DNA of 64,000 nucleotides from Corynebacterium humireducens NBRC 106098 = DSM 45392 (GTDB lineage Bacteria > Actinomycetota > Actinomycetes > Mycobacteriales > Mycobacteriaceae): positions 1,054,001 through 1,118,000 of the forward strand of contig NZ_CP005286.1 of NCBI RefSeq assembly GCF_000819445.1. The letters run 5' to 3'. The stretch's first letter is position 1. Each line of letters opens with the position of its first letter. The position numbers and the translations under genes were made by a program. Shown in pieces: positions 1 to 8,847 of this stretch. The notes beneath the pieces were generated by a model, which had not been told where the DNA came from, searched no databases, and was given only the letters and a program-made list of their open reading frames with translations.

Positions 1-740
1 GGCGCTGGGGTTCCGCCGTCGCGGGCGACGACTCCCGCTCCGCGTGGGCCGGCACCCTGGACATCCGTTCGGTGGAGGAGTGGTCGGTGCGGGGTTGGGT
101 CCCGAACCCGCAGTCGGTGCAGCTCGTCGCCCCGGGCACGCACGGGCAGGAGGTCTACTACCTGCTGCGTGACGACGCCCTCGTGGCCAACCGCCTCGCC
201 GCACTGCAGTCCTCCGTCGACGAGGGCCGCGACCGAACGGTGCCGGTCCGGTCGGCGCCGCACGACGCCCCCGAACTCACGGAGTTCGATGACCTGGTCG
301 CACCCCGGGAGAAGGAGATGCTGCGCAATCTGTGGCGCGTCGAGATGATCCCGGTGCTCGTCGATTCCGTGGACGGCGGAACCGAGATACCCCTGGACCG
401 TGGTACCCCGCCCTACCGGCTGCCCGTCGTGGTGGAGGAGGGGGTCAACCCGATGAACGAGATCATCGAGCAGCTCTCCAACCGGGTGCTCGCCTGGGAG
501 CTGGGTGTGCTGCACACCGCCCCCATCGTCAACCAGCGTTTCTGGGCGGCCAGTGAGTGGGAGTCGGCGCTCGTCGCCCACGTGGCGGCCCGCCGTCTCG
601 ACCTGGACGTCGGTGAGCCCTCCCCGCTGGTGGAGGAGGCGCTCTCCCGCACGGAGCGGGTGCCGGGGCTCATCCGCTGGGCAGTCGTCTACCATGCGGC
701 CGCCCGGGTGGAGGACCTGCTGCGGGGTTTCCCCACGTAG
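1..740 (+). CDS. Conserved hypothetical protein, 5'-truncated by the window; paralogue of the next gene
   Basis: The reading frame is open from base 3 through the window edge to the stop at 738-740, so the gene begins outside; the internal GTG at 72 is probably not the true start. The visible part (about 245 residues) aligns by eye with the C-terminal half of the next protein: both carry an EEW.VRG segment, an LVAPGTHG/LYAPGSHG segment, a LRN(L/V) helix and a final helical region ending near DLL or DHL. The protein is acidic, has no signal peptide and no membrane segment. The EEW-x-VRG-to-AP block and the C-terminal helical block resemble the layout of ArdC-type (DUF1738) proteins, but there is no HExxH metal site. 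That relation is inference. Function is unknown. Confidence 0.75.
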   Translation, partial: RWGSAVAGDDSRSAWAGTLDIRSVEEWSVRGWVPNPQSVQLVAPGTHGQEVYYLLRDDALVANRLAALQSSVDEGRDRTVPVRSAPHDAPELTEFDDLVAPREKEMLRNLWRVEMIPVLVDSVDGGTEIPLDRGTPPYRLPVVVEEGVNPMNEIIEQLSNRVLAWELGVLHTAPIVNQRFWAASEWESALVAHVAARRLDLDVGEPSPLVEEALSRTERVPGLIRWAVVYHAAARVEDLLRGFPT

Positions 741-797
741 ACCCTCTGTTCGAGGGGCGCCCGGGAGATGTCGTCCCGGGGTGGTTGACTGGGGCGC

Positions 798-2699
798 ATG
801 AACCGCCCCGCCGCAGTCAACCTCGCCATGGTCGACGACCGCCTCCGCTCCATCGACGCCCCCGGGACCCGGGCCCTGCTCGAGCGGTGGATGCTCACCT
901 TCGCCTGCACGCACACCCGTTTTCCTATCGACGAGGCCCTGCTCCTCGGCTGGCAGTGGGGACAGCGCTGCGGCCACGAGACCATCGCCACCAGCGGCCG
1001 GGAACCCTGGTGCGCCCGGCCCATGCCGGCCACCGCGGCCGAATGGTCGGCGGACGGCTGCGTGGTCGACCCGGACACCCTGCCGCTCGTGCTGGAGGGT
1101 GAGGACGGTGAACTCGTCGAGTACCACGTCCTCTACGACACGGTCACGGTCGAGGAGGAACGATCCGTGTACGTCGACCACTTCCCGGAGCTCGAGCCGC
1201 TGGACCAGCATCCGAAGGCGGACGGGCACCGGGAGTTCGAGGACGTGCTCACCGTCCGCGAGCGGCTCATGCTCAGCCACCTGTGGCAGATCGGCGCGGT
1301 CGTCGGGTGGGACGCCCCTGAGGAGGAGACCCTCACCCGGGTGGTGGCGGAGGAGTACCGCGGGCTCCCGGGGCCGGACATCCTGGTCCGCCGTCTGCTC
1401 ATCCGCCCCGACACCGGGGGCGTCGATGTCATGACGCTGGTCCTGCGCTTCCTCGCCGAGACCGCCTGGCTCATGGTCCTCGGGCGGCATCTCGGTGAGG
1501 TCGTGGAGGAACCGCTCGCCGAGGTGAGCACGCCTCTCGAGCTCGGCCTGGCGGTGGAGGTCACGCGGCGGCGGACGGGCGTCGGCAGGCAGTACGCCAA
1601 CATGGACGCCTACCGCTTCCTCGAGGAGGAGACCGGGCTGCCGGCCCCGGAGGAGCTGCGGTGGTGGCTGGTCTTTGAGGTGGCGCAGCTCATGGAGGAC
1701 CTGCTGCTCGGCCACGGTCCCGGAGAGGACTGGGACGAGGAGGACTGGGAGGACGAGGACTGGGAGGACGAGGCGGACGATCCGGAGGAGATCCACGCCG
1801 ACACCCTCCGCCACCTCGACCGGCTCATGGCGGAGGTGCCGGAGGAGAAGGAGGACCTGGTCACCTCCTGGCTGCGTGACTTCGTCTGCGACAACCCGCG
1901 TTTCAGCACCGAGCAGGCGGTCGCGCTCGGGTGGCAGCTCTATGAGCGATTCGGGGACATGATGGCGGAGAATCCCCGCCTGCGGGGGCGCACCGGGGAC
2001 CTGGAGCTGCGTACCGAGGAGGAGTGGACGGTCCGGGGACGTCGCGTCCGCGACGACGCCTGCCCCCTGTACGCGCCGGGCTCCCACGGCGGGGTGGTGG
2101 CCTTCCTGCTCTCCAGTGACACGGAGGTCGTCGATACGCTGGGGGCCCTGATCTCCGATGAGACCGACAGCGACTTCTTCCACCACCGTGCCCCGACGGA
2201 GGACACCCCCGAGCTGGAGAGCCTCCACGGGTACGTCAGTGACTACGAGCTGGATCTGCTGCGCAACGTCACCCGGCTGGGCATCCGCCCGGAGGTGGTC
2301 TACGGGCTCGAGCCCGATGACCTGGCCCTGTGGAGCGACGAGGAGGAGGGGCAGGAGGTGTGCTACATGCCGCTCGTCGTCGACGAGGACCGCAGTGTGA
2401 TGCGCATGGCGATGGACCGGGTGATGAACATTCTCATGGCGGACCTGCTGGGGGAGTTCGAGGAGGCCGAGTTCAGCGACGGCCGCTTCGTGGTGTCCTC
2501 CACCCTGCTCGAGGAGGAGCTGGCGGTGCTCATCGCCGCCCGCCGCCTGGGGCTGGAGGAGGAGCCCGTCCTGGACGAGGCGTGGGACTTCTTCTTCGGC
2601 GACGTCCCGCCTGCCGACGTGCGGTGGGGGCTGGTGTACCTGGCGGCGGCGAACCTGGACCACCTCATGCGGGGCTACTGCTGGAACTCGAGCGACTGA
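798..2699 (+). CDS. Internally duplicated acidic protein of unknown function (ArdC-like repeats?)
   Basis: This 633-residue protein starts at the ATG at 798, 57 bp after the preceding paralogue. It consists of two copies of one module: residues about 1-300 and about 318-633. Matching landmarks are LLERWMLTFACTHTRF / LVTSWLRDFVCDNPRF, ALLLGWQWGQR / AVALGWQLYER, an RERLML / YELDLL helix and a closing V(F/Y)..A.LM.DLL helix. The copies are joined by an acidic linker of repeated DWEDE units around residues 305-320. There is no signal peptide, transmembrane segment, nucleotide-binding motif or HExxH. The arrangement (F...RFS..Q helix, W.VRGR-x-V followed by AP, C-terminal AARRLGL helix) recalls the DUF1738 domain of ArdC proteins; this is a weak resemblance by eye. 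Function is unknown. Confidence 0.8.
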   Translation: MNRPAAVNLAMVDDRLRSIDAPGTRALLERWMLTFACTHTRFPIDEALLLGWQWGQRCGHETIATSGREPWCARPMPATAAEWSADGCVVDPDTLPLVLEGEDGELVEYHVLYDTVTVEEERSVYVDHFPELEPLDQHPKADGHREFEDVLTVRERLMLSHLWQIGAVVGWDAPEEETLTRVVAEEYRGLPGPDILVRRLLIRPDTGGVDVMTLVLRFLAETAWLMVLGRHLGEVVEEPLAEVSTPLELGLAVEVTRRRTGVGRQYANMDAYRFLEEETGLPAPEELRWWLVFEVAQLMEDLLLGHGPGEDWDEEDWEDEDWEDEADDPEEIHADTLRHLDRLMAEVPEEKEDLVTSWLRDFVCDNPRFSTEQAVALGWQLYERFGDMMAENPRLRGRTGDLELRTEEEWTVRGRRVRDDACPLYAPGSHGGVVAFLLSSDTEVVDTLGALISDETDSDFFHHRAPTEDTPELESLHGYVSDYELDLLRNVTRLGIRPEVVYGLEPDDLALWSDEEEGQEVCYMPLVVDEDRSVMRMAMDRVMNILMADLLGEFEEAEFSDGRFVVSSTLLEEELAVLIAARRLGLEEEPVLDEAWDFFFGDVPPADVRWGLVYLAAANLDHLMRGYCWNSSD

Positions 2700-2706
2700 A
2701 TCGGGA

Positions 2707-2730
2707 CAGGCCCCGCCGGAGCGGGGCCTG
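2707..2730 (+). terminator. Hairpin terminator after the duplicated gene
   Basis: A perfect 10-bp stem (CAGGCCCCGC / GCGGGGCCTG) with a 4-nt loop lies 7 nt after the stop codon at 2699. No clear T-run follows, as is common for GC-rich actinobacterial terminators. Confidence 0.7.
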
Positions 2731-2741
2731 TGCCGGGGGAG

Positions 2742-2759
2742 GGGCAGCCGGAGCTGCCC
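2742..2759 (-). terminator. Hairpin between convergent genes
   Basis: A perfect 7-bp stem (GGGCAGC / GCTGCCC) with a CGGA loop ends 10 bp before the stop codon of the minus-strand membrane protein gene. It probably ends that transcript and may act in both directions. Confidence 0.5.
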
Positions 2760-2768
2760 GGCAGGTTC

Positions 2769-3245
2769 CTAGAGGAACATGAGGACGAACATGACGACCC
2801 AGAGCAGGGAGAAGATGCCGCCGAACATGGACAGCTGGGACTTGGTCTTGGCCCACTTCTCCTCGGAGAGGACGTCGGTCTCCGGGTCGTGGTCGGCCGG
2901 GTCGAGCAGGCCGAGGGAGCCCATCATCTTCTTCTGACGCGGGATGATGAGCAGAAGGAGGATGACCCAGGCGATGACGGCGAGGGCGATCGCGGCGTGG
3001 AACTGGCCCTGCTTCCAGTAGGCGCTGTCGGTCATCATGATGGCCACGCCGAGGAGCGGCACGATGGCGGCGAGCATGCCGTAGGTGCTGGTGAGCTTGT
3101 GCAGGACGGTGGCGGCACCGGCGGCACGGGTGTCCCCGCCCCGGGCCTTGAGGGCCTGGGTGTGGAAGCTGGAGACGGCGACGGTGACGGGGCCGAGGAA
3201 GAGCACGGCGGCCAGGACGTGAAGCGCGATCAGAATCGTGGTCAT
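2769..3245 (-). CDS. Integral membrane protein, DUF2269-like
   Basis: This 158-residue protein is hydrophobic with about four transmembrane segments (residues about 3-25, 55-73, 82-102 and 139-158). A cytoplasmic charged loop rich in D/E/K lies between the third and fourth segments. The N-terminal segment with HVLAAVLFLGP fits the predicted integral membrane family DUF2269. No catalytic or metal motif beyond His9 is evident. It is convergent with the upstream duplicated gene and 43 bp downstream of the HNH nuclease gene on the same strand, so the two may be cotranscribed. The biochemical role is unknown. Confidence 0.7.
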   Translation of the reverse strand: MTTILIALHVLAAVLFLGPVTVAVSSFHTQALKARGGDTRAAGAATVLHKLTSTYGMLAAIVPLLGVAIMMTDSAYWKQGQFHAAIALAVIAWVILLLLIIPRQKKMMGSLGLLDPADHDPETDVLSEEKWAKTKSQLSMFGGIFSLLWVVMFVLMFL

Positions 3246-3288
3246 GCTGGTGGGCAGGCCTTTCGGGGGTTAGGTCGGATGAGACCGG

Positions 3289-3942
3289 TCAGAGATCCAC
3301 GGACCACCCTAACCAGTGGCGCGTGACCACGTCCATTCGGCAGGTGCGCGTCATGGAGGCGACGTCGGCGGCCGGGAGGGGCAGGCCGTAGGTGGCGGCG
3401 ACGACGGCCAGGCGTCGTGCGTACCAGCACCGCGCGCGCCGGTCCGCGGGCTGCCAGGCGGCGGGCAGCAGATCGGATTTCCGCTGGTTCGCGGCCCGGG
3501 AGGTGACCACCAGGTTGAGCGGGTCGTTGGCGAAGGCCTGCCGCTGCGCGGCGCTCCACCGGTGGGCCCCGAGGTCCCAGGCGGCGGAGAGTGGCATCAG
3601 GTGGTCGATCTCGACGCCCTCCCGCAGGTCGAGTTCCTCCCCGGTGAACGGGTCCCGCGCGATCCCGGCGGTGACGCGGCAGTCGTGGAGGGTGGCGCCG
3701 GCCGAGAGGAGCATCGCCTCGCGGACGGTGCATCCCTCGGTGGCGGCCCACCCGGGGCCGAACTCCGTGCGTTCGTAGCCCAGGACGCGGGGGCGCTGCG
3801 GCACCTGCCCGACGTGGGGAAGGGTCGCCGCGAGGTCAGGGAGTCCGGGTTCGGTGAGCGGGGGACGGGGGAGGGAGGTGACGGTGGCGGCGAGCAGCGT
3901 CGCCAGGGACAGCAGGAGCAGATAGATAAGGAAGGGCCTCAC
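3289..3942 (-). CDS. Secreted HNH-type endonuclease (DUF1524/GmrSD-like)
   Basis: The 217-residue protein begins with a hydrophobic signal-like stretch (residues about 3-22) and is probably exported or membrane-anchored. The nuclease core is the VEIDHLMPLSAAWDLGA block (residues about 117-133) followed by a QRQAFANDP.NL segment and N-x-x-KSD, the usual features of exported actinobacterial HNH proteins of the DUF1524 group; the IDH histidine and the Asn are the expected metal-site residues. The only plausible start is GTG at 3942, which lies inside the 3' arm of the putP terminator hairpin and lacks a Shine-Dalgarno sequence, so expression may depend on read-through. The role could be extracellular DNA degradation or uptake; this is not shown. 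Confidence 0.8.
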   Translation of the reverse strand: MRPFLIYLLLLSLATLLAATVTSLPRPPLTEPGLPDLAATLPHVGQVPQRPRVLGYERTEFGPGWAATEGCTVREAMLLSAGATLHDCRVTAGIARDPFTGEELDLREGVEIDHLMPLSAAWDLGAHRWSAAQRQAFANDPLNLVVTSRAANQRKSDLLPAAWQPADRRARCWYARRLAVVAATYGLPLPAADVASMTRTCRMDVVTRHWLGWSVDL

Positions 3943-3968
3943 ACCGGTATTGGACTGGTGTGAGGCCC
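3934..3968 (-). terminator. putP terminator overlapping the next gene's start
   Basis: A perfect 12-bp stem (GGGCCTCACACC / GGTGTGAGGCCC) with an 11-nt loop lies 26 bp after the putP stop. On the minus strand it is followed by a T-rich tract (TTCCTTATCTAT). The GTG start of the HNH nuclease gene is within the distal arm. Confidence 0.8.
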
Positions 3969-3994
3969 GGAAGGTTCCTGCGGAGAGCGGGAGA

Positions 3995-5563
3995 CTAGTT
4001 CTTCTTCACCTGTGCGGCAGCGGCCTCGATGTCGACGTCCGTGTCCTCACGGAACACGGTGTTGAGCTGTGCGGCCTGCTCGAACTCGCGCTGGACCTTC
4101 GCCGGCGGCGGGGAGGTGGCCAGGGAGACGCCGATGAGGGCGAGGGTGGCGGCGATGAAGCCCGGGACCATCTCGTAGATGATGTCGCCGTAGAAGTTGC
4201 CCCAGACGAACACCACGACGGCACCGGTGATCATGCCGGCCAGGGCACCGGCGGTGTTGAGACGCTTCCAGTACAGGGAGGCCAGCATGAGCGGACCGAA
4301 GGCGGCGCCGAAGCCGGCCCAGGCGAAGCCGACCAGGCCGAGGATGGTGTCGGAGGGGTTGATGGCCAGGACCGCGCCGATGATGGCGACGACCACGACG
4401 GCGGTACGGGAGAGGTTGATGAGCACGCCCTCGCTGGGCAGGCGCTTGGCGATGATCTTGTACAGGTCCTCGATGAGAGAGGAGGAGACGACGAGCAGCT
4501 GCGAGGACATGGTGGACATGATGGCGGCCAGCACGGCGGTGAGGACCAGGCCCGCGATGAGCGGGTGGAAGAGGATGCGGCCCATGTCGAGGAAGATCGT
4601 CTCGAAGGCGAAGCGGTCGGTGACGGCGATGTCCGGGTTCTGGGAGAAGAAGACGGTGCCGATCATGGCGGTGAAGGTGGCGCCGACGATGCACAGCAGC
4701 ATCCAGCCGATGCCGATCCAGCGGCCGGTCTTCGCCTGGGCGGGGGAGGACAGGGCCATGAAGCGGACGACGATGTGGGGCTGGCCGAAGTAGCCCAGGC
4801 CCCAGGCGAGGTTGCCGATGATGGCGGCGGCGGAGACGCCGGCGATCATGTTGAAGTAGGTCGGGTTCCCCACGCCGTCGGTGTAGGGGCCGTAGTCGTT
4901 GGAGGCGGCCCAGGTCCAGATGTCGGAGGGGTTGTCCAGGGCGATGAGCGCCATGACGGGGACGATGATGAGCGAGGCGAACATGATCATGCCCTGGACG
5001 GCGTCGGTGTAGGACACGGCCAGGAAGCCGCCGATGAAGGTGTAGGCGACGGTGACGGCCGCGACGATGAGCATGCCGTTGAGGTACTCGCCGCCGAAGG
5101 TGGCCTCGAAGTAGCGGCCGCCGGAGACCATGCCGGAGGACACGTAGAAGGTGAAGAAGAAGATGATGATGAGCGAGGCGACGATGCGCAGGGCACGGGA
5201 CTTGTCGTGCACGCGGTTCTCGAAGAAGCTCGGCAGGGTGATCGAGTTGTTGGCGATCTCGGAGTAGGCGCGCAGGCGGGGTGCGACCCACATCCAGTTG
5301 GCCCAGGCGCCGACGAGCAGTCCGACGGCGATCCACAGCTCACTCATGCCGGTGACGAACAGCGCGCCGGGCAGTCCCATGAGGAGCCAGCCGGACATGT
5401 CGGAGGCTCCGGCGGACATCGCCGCCACGAAGGGGTTGAGCTTACGGTCCGCGAGGACGTAGTCGTCGTATTTGTCTGTCTTGGTGAAGCTCCAGTAGCC
5501 GATCGCCAGCATCAGAGCCATGTAGAGGATGATGGCGATGATGAACCACGTTGTCTCGGTCAT
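3995..5563 (-). CDS. putP: Sodium/proline symporter PutP
   Basis: The 522-residue protein is a sodium:solute symporter with about 13 hydrophobic segments and the typical N-terminus (ETTWFIIAIILYMALMLAIG). The ADRKLNPFVAAMSAGASDMSGWLL region (residues about 40-63) matches the PutP TM2 region involved in sodium and proline binding. The start was set at 5563 because an AAAGGA ribosome site lies 6 nt upstream; a longer frame to 5638 would remove it. It imports proline across the cytoplasmic membrane using the sodium gradient. A near-consensus CRP/GlxR box sits upstream at 5646-5661 and a strong terminator follows. Confidence 0.93.
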   Translation of the reverse strand: MTETTWFIIAIILYMALMLAIGYWSFTKTDKYDDYVLADRKLNPFVAAMSAGASDMSGWLLMGLPGALFVTGMSELWIAVGLLVGAWANWMWVAPRLRAYSEIANNSITLPSFFENRVHDKSRALRIVASLIIIFFFTFYVSSGMVSGGRYFEATFGGEYLNGMLIVAAVTVAYTFIGGFLAVSYTDAVQGMIMFASLIIVPVMALIALDNPSDIWTWAASNDYGPYTDGVGNPTYFNMIAGVSAAAIIGNLAWGLGYFGQPHIVVRFMALSSPAQAKTGRWIGIGWMLLCIVGATFTAMIGTVFFSQNPDIAVTDRFAFETIFLDMGRILFHPLIAGLVLTAVLAAIMSTMSSQLLVVSSSLIEDLYKIIAKRLPSEGVLINLSRTAVVVVAIIGAVLAINPSDTILGLVGFAWAGFGAAFGPLMLASLYWKRLNTAGALAGMITGAVVVFVWGNFYGDIIYEMVPGFIAATLALIGVSLATSPPPAKVQREFEQAAQLNTVFREDTDVDIEAAAAQVKKN

Positions 5564-5645
5564 CGTCGTTCCTTTCCATTTTGTGGGATGTATCGAACGT
5601 AACGAGGCCGGGAAGGTGTTCCCAACCGCATGACACACAGAATAC

Positions 5646-5661
5646 TGTGACCCAGGTCATA
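5646..5661. promoter_or_regulatory. CRP/GlxR-like box in the putP-helicase divergent region
   Basis: TGTGACCCAGGTCATA matches the corynebacterial GlxR (cAMP receptor) consensus TGTGA-N6-TCACA with one deviation. On the minus strand it precedes a possible putP -10 box TATTCT (5637-5642), so binding would overlap the putP promoter. The site is seen directly; the regulation is inference. Confidence 0.5.
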
Positions 5662-5748
5662 TTATTGGAATATCCATGGAATGACCTGCATGGAGCCTGC
5701 CTTTAACAAAACCGTAACGATCGCCCTGCGGGTGGTACAAAGGTCTTT

Positions 5749-8700
5749 ATGCCTTCTTTCCTCCTGCACGGTCTGTGGATGCCTTCCGGTCTCCACCTGT
5801 GGATCGAACAGGTGGAGGGCCACCGCGTCGTGCTGCCGTCCTCCGTGCCCCCGGAACAGTTCCCTCCGGCCGCCCGTTCGCTTCTCGACGACCGCTCCTA
5901 CCGCCACCGCCTCAAGGTCGAGCTGCGCACCCCGCGGGGCCGCGAGGTGGAGCTGCGGATCCCCACCTCCGCCTACGCCCCCGAGCACGCCGTCGCGGTG
6001 CTCAGCCAGCTCTCCTTCCTGCTGCACCCCGGTGCGGCGGCGACAAAGGCGCAGCGTGCGGCCATCGCCCCCGACCTCATGTGGCTCATCCAGATGAACG
6101 CCGGGCTGACCCGTTTCGTGCAGGCCGGCCGCGTGGTGCCCAAGCTGGTGTTCGAGGACGGCCAGTGGTGGCCGCACTGGCAGCTGGCCTCCGGGCTGGG
6201 GGAGCGCGGCTGGCTGGCGGAGATGATCGCCGCCGCACCCGGCATCCTCACAGCCAACAACAAGGCGATCGAGGAGATCGCCGACCACCTCGTCCACTGG
6301 ATCGCCGCGGACCTGCTGCAGGATCTGGCGACGAGCACCCGACCGTACCCGTGGCACGATTTCGCGGACTCGCTCATGAACTCCACCCCGCTGCGCCGCG
6401 GCGGCCCGGGGCTGCTGCGTGCGATGAACGACTGGAAGGACTCGATCACGGCGATCGACCTCCAGATGGTGTTCATCGTCGAGGAGCCCCCGCGCGAGGA
6501 CGAGCTCGCCGAGACCTCCGGGGATCCGGAGGACGCGACCTGGCCGGTCCGGGTGCAGGTGCGCTCGGGCACGGACGCGCCGGTGCCGATCCGGGCGGAG
6601 GAGCTGGACCGGTCGAGCGTCGAGAAGCTCCGTCTCGCGCAGCGCCGCGCCATCAACATCGCCGAGCACCTGGACCCTGCCCTGCGGACCCGCGGGCCGG
6701 AACGGCACGAGGAACGCAACGGCGACTGGGACGTGTACCTGTCGACGGCGGAGATCGTCGACTTCATCTCCGGCGCCGTGCCGCGGCTGCAGGCGGCGGG
6801 TTTCACCGTCATGCTGCCGAAGGCGTGGTCGGCCTACGAGACGAAGGCGCGACTGGAGACCCGGGAGGTCGCCGACGCGGCCGGTGCGGCCACGCAGAAG
6901 CACTTCGGCCTGGACAAGCTCGTCGAGTACAACTGGCGCCTGTCCGTCGGCGACGTCGAGCTCAGCGACGAGGAGATGGACCAGCTCGTCCGCTCCAAGT
7001 CGGGCCTGATCAAGCTGCGCGGCGAGTGGGTCATGGCGGACCAGTCGGCGCTCAACAGGATCACCTCCTACATGGAGGAGCTCGCGGAGACCTCCCGCAA
7101 GCGGCGTTGCCGGGAACTGGAGAAGGCCGCGGCCCTGGCGGAACGGGCCCGCGTGGCGGAGCAGCCGGGCTGGGAGGCGCTCGTCGCCGACGTGGAGCGC
7201 CGCCGCGAGGAGTTCAACGCGGAGCACGCCGGCCACGACGGCTTCGGCGAGGTGAGCATCGCGGAGCTGCGGCAGCTGGCCCTGGAGTCCATGGTCGAGG
7301 ACCCGGTCGAGTTCACCGGTTCCACCTGGCACACGGCGCTGCTCGGCGGGGCCGACGCGCTGACCACGAAGGCCCCGGAACGCATCGCGCTCCCCGACAC
7401 CGTCGACGCGGAACTGCGCGAGTACCAGCGGCGCGGCGTCGACTGGCTGTACTGGATGTCCCGCAACAACTTCGGCGCGGTGCTCGCCGACGACATGGGC
7501 CTGGGGAAGACGCTTCAGCTGCTCTCCCTGCTGGCCATCGAGATCGACCGCGGGGAGGCGGCCGGGCCCACCCTGGTCGTCGCGCCGACGTCGGTGGTGG
7601 GCAACTGGGCGAAGGAGGCCGCCCGCTTCGTGCCCTCCCTGCGGGTCATGGTCCACCACGGGCCGGACCGCTACCACGGTGAGGAGCTGACCGAGCGGGT
7701 GGCGGAGTCCGACCTGGTCATCACGAGCTACGGCGTGGTGGGGCGCGACTTCGCCGAGATGGGGGAGCAGCCCTGGGACCGCGTCGTCCTCGATGAGGCG
7801 CAGGCCATCAAGAACTCCACCACCCGGGCCTCCAAGGCGGTGCGTTCCCTGCCGAGCCGCCACCGCGTCGCGCTCACCGGCACCCCGGTGGAGAACCGCC
7901 TCTCGGAGATGCGCTCCATCCTGGACTTCTGCAACCCGGGCGTGCTCGGTTCCGCGAGCTTCTTCCGCAACCACTTCGCCAAGGCCATCGAACGCGAGCA
8001 CGACGAGCAGATGACCGAGCGTCTGCGTCTGCTCACCGCCCCGTTCATCCTGCGGCGCCTCAAGACGGACCCCGCGATCATCGACGATCTGCCGGAGAAG
8101 AACGAGGAGATCATCACCGTCGAGATGAGCACCGAGCAGGCGGCCCTGTACACCGCGCTCGTCGAGGACGTGCAGGCCCGCCTCGAGCAGCGCGAGGGCA
8201 TGGCCCGCCGCGGCCTCGTGCTGGCCACGATCACGCGCATCAAGCAGATCTGCAATCACCCGGCGCAGTACCTCGGAGACGGCTCGCCCGTCACCGTCCG
8301 CGGCCGCCACCGCTCGGGCAAGGTCGAGGAGCTCATGAGGCTTCTCGACGAGGCCATCCGCACCGGCCAGCGCATGCTCATCTTCACCCAGTACAAGGCG
8401 TTCGGGGACATCCTCGTCCCCTACCTCTCGGAACGTCTCGGGGAGACGGTGCCCTTCCTCCACGGTGGCGTGACCAAGACGCGACGCGACCAGATGGTCG
8501 CCGAGTTCCAGGCCCCGGACGGGCCGCGCGCGATGATCCTCTCGCTCAAGGCCGGCGGCACGGGCCTCAACCTCACCGCCGCCAGCATGGTCGTGCACAT
8601 GGACCGCTGGTGGAACCCGGCGGTGGAGAACCAGGCCACGGACCGGGCCTTCCGCATCGGCCAGCAGCGTGACGTGGCGGTGTACAAGATGATCACCGCC

Positions 8701-8847
8701 GGTACGCTGGAGGAGTCCATCCAGGACATCCTCGACGGCAAGACCGAGCTCGCCGGTGCCGTCATCGGCGAGGGCGAGGGCTGGATCACGGAGCTCGGGC
8801 CGGAGCAGCTGGCCCAGCTCATGAGTTACCGCGGGAGGGACGCGTAG
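5749..8847 (+). CDS. SNF2-family DNA helicase/ATPase (superfamily 2)
   Basis: The 1032-residue protein has a long N-terminal region typical of bacterial SNF2 proteins (SNF2-associated domain, residues about 1-530) and a C-terminal two-lobed ATPase. Visible motifs are Walker A ADDMGLGKTLQ (about 580), motif II VLDEAQAIKN (about 682), motif III ALTGTPVENR, a helicase C lobe with MLIFTQYKAF (about 877), GGTGLNLTAA, and motif VI DRAFRIGQ (about 957). It probably translocates on double-stranded DNA or remodels nucleoprotein. An AAAGG ribosome site precedes the ATG. Its stop overlaps the start of the SWIM-domain gene, and four genes form one tight operon with an Mre11-like nuclease and an SbcC-like ATPase, pointing to DNA repair or processing. 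Confidence 0.92.
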   Translation: MPSFLLHGLWMPSGLHLWIEQVEGHRVVLPSSVPPEQFPPAARSLLDDRSYRHRLKVELRTPRGREVELRIPTSAYAPEHAVAVLSQLSFLLHPGAAATKAQRAAIAPDLMWLIQMNAGLTRFVQAGRVVPKLVFEDGQWWPHWQLASGLGERGWLAEMIAAAPGILTANNKAIEEIADHLVHWIAADLLQDLATSTRPYPWHDFADSLMNSTPLRRGGPGLLRAMNDWKDSITAIDLQMVFIVEEPPREDELAETSGDPEDATWPVRVQVRSGTDAPVPIRAEELDRSSVEKLRLAQRRAINIAEHLDPALRTRGPERHEERNGDWDVYLSTAEIVDFISGAVPRLQAAGFTVMLPKAWSAYETKARLETREVADAAGAATQKHFGLDKLVEYNWRLSVGDVELSDEEMDQLVRSKSGLIKLRGEWVMADQSALNRITSYMEELAETSRKRRCRELEKAAALAERARVAEQPGWEALVADVERRREEFNAEHAGHDGFGEVSIAELRQLALESMVEDPVEFTGSTWHTALLGGADALTTKAPERIALPDTVDAELREYQRRGVDWLYWMSRNNFGAVLADDMGLGKTLQLLSLLAIEIDRGEAAGPTLVVAPTSVVGNWAKEAARFVPSLRVMVHHGPDRYHGEELTERVAESDLVITSYGVVGRDFAEMGEQPWDRVVLDEAQAIKNSTTRASKAVRSLPSRHRVALTGTPVENRLSEMRSILDFCNPGVLGSASFFRNHFAKAIEREHDEQMTERLRLLTAPFILRRLKTDPAIIDDLPEKNEEIITVEMSTEQAALYTALVEDVQARLEQREGMARRGLVLATITRIKQICNHPAQYLGDGSPVTVRGRHRSGKVEELMRLLDEAIRTGQRMLIFTQYKAFGDILVPYLSERLGETVPFLHGGVTKTRRDQMVAEFQAPDGPRAMILSLKAGGTGLNLTAASMVVHMDRWWNPAVENQATDRAFRIGQQRDVAVYKMITAGTLEESIQDILDGKTELAGAVIGEGEGWITELGPEQLAQLMSYRGRDA

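Noticed and set aside
3950..5602. A 550-codon plus-strand frame opposite putP
   Set aside because: It is Gly/Asp/Glu low-complexity sequence generated by antisense of hydrophobic codons; putP is clearly the gene.
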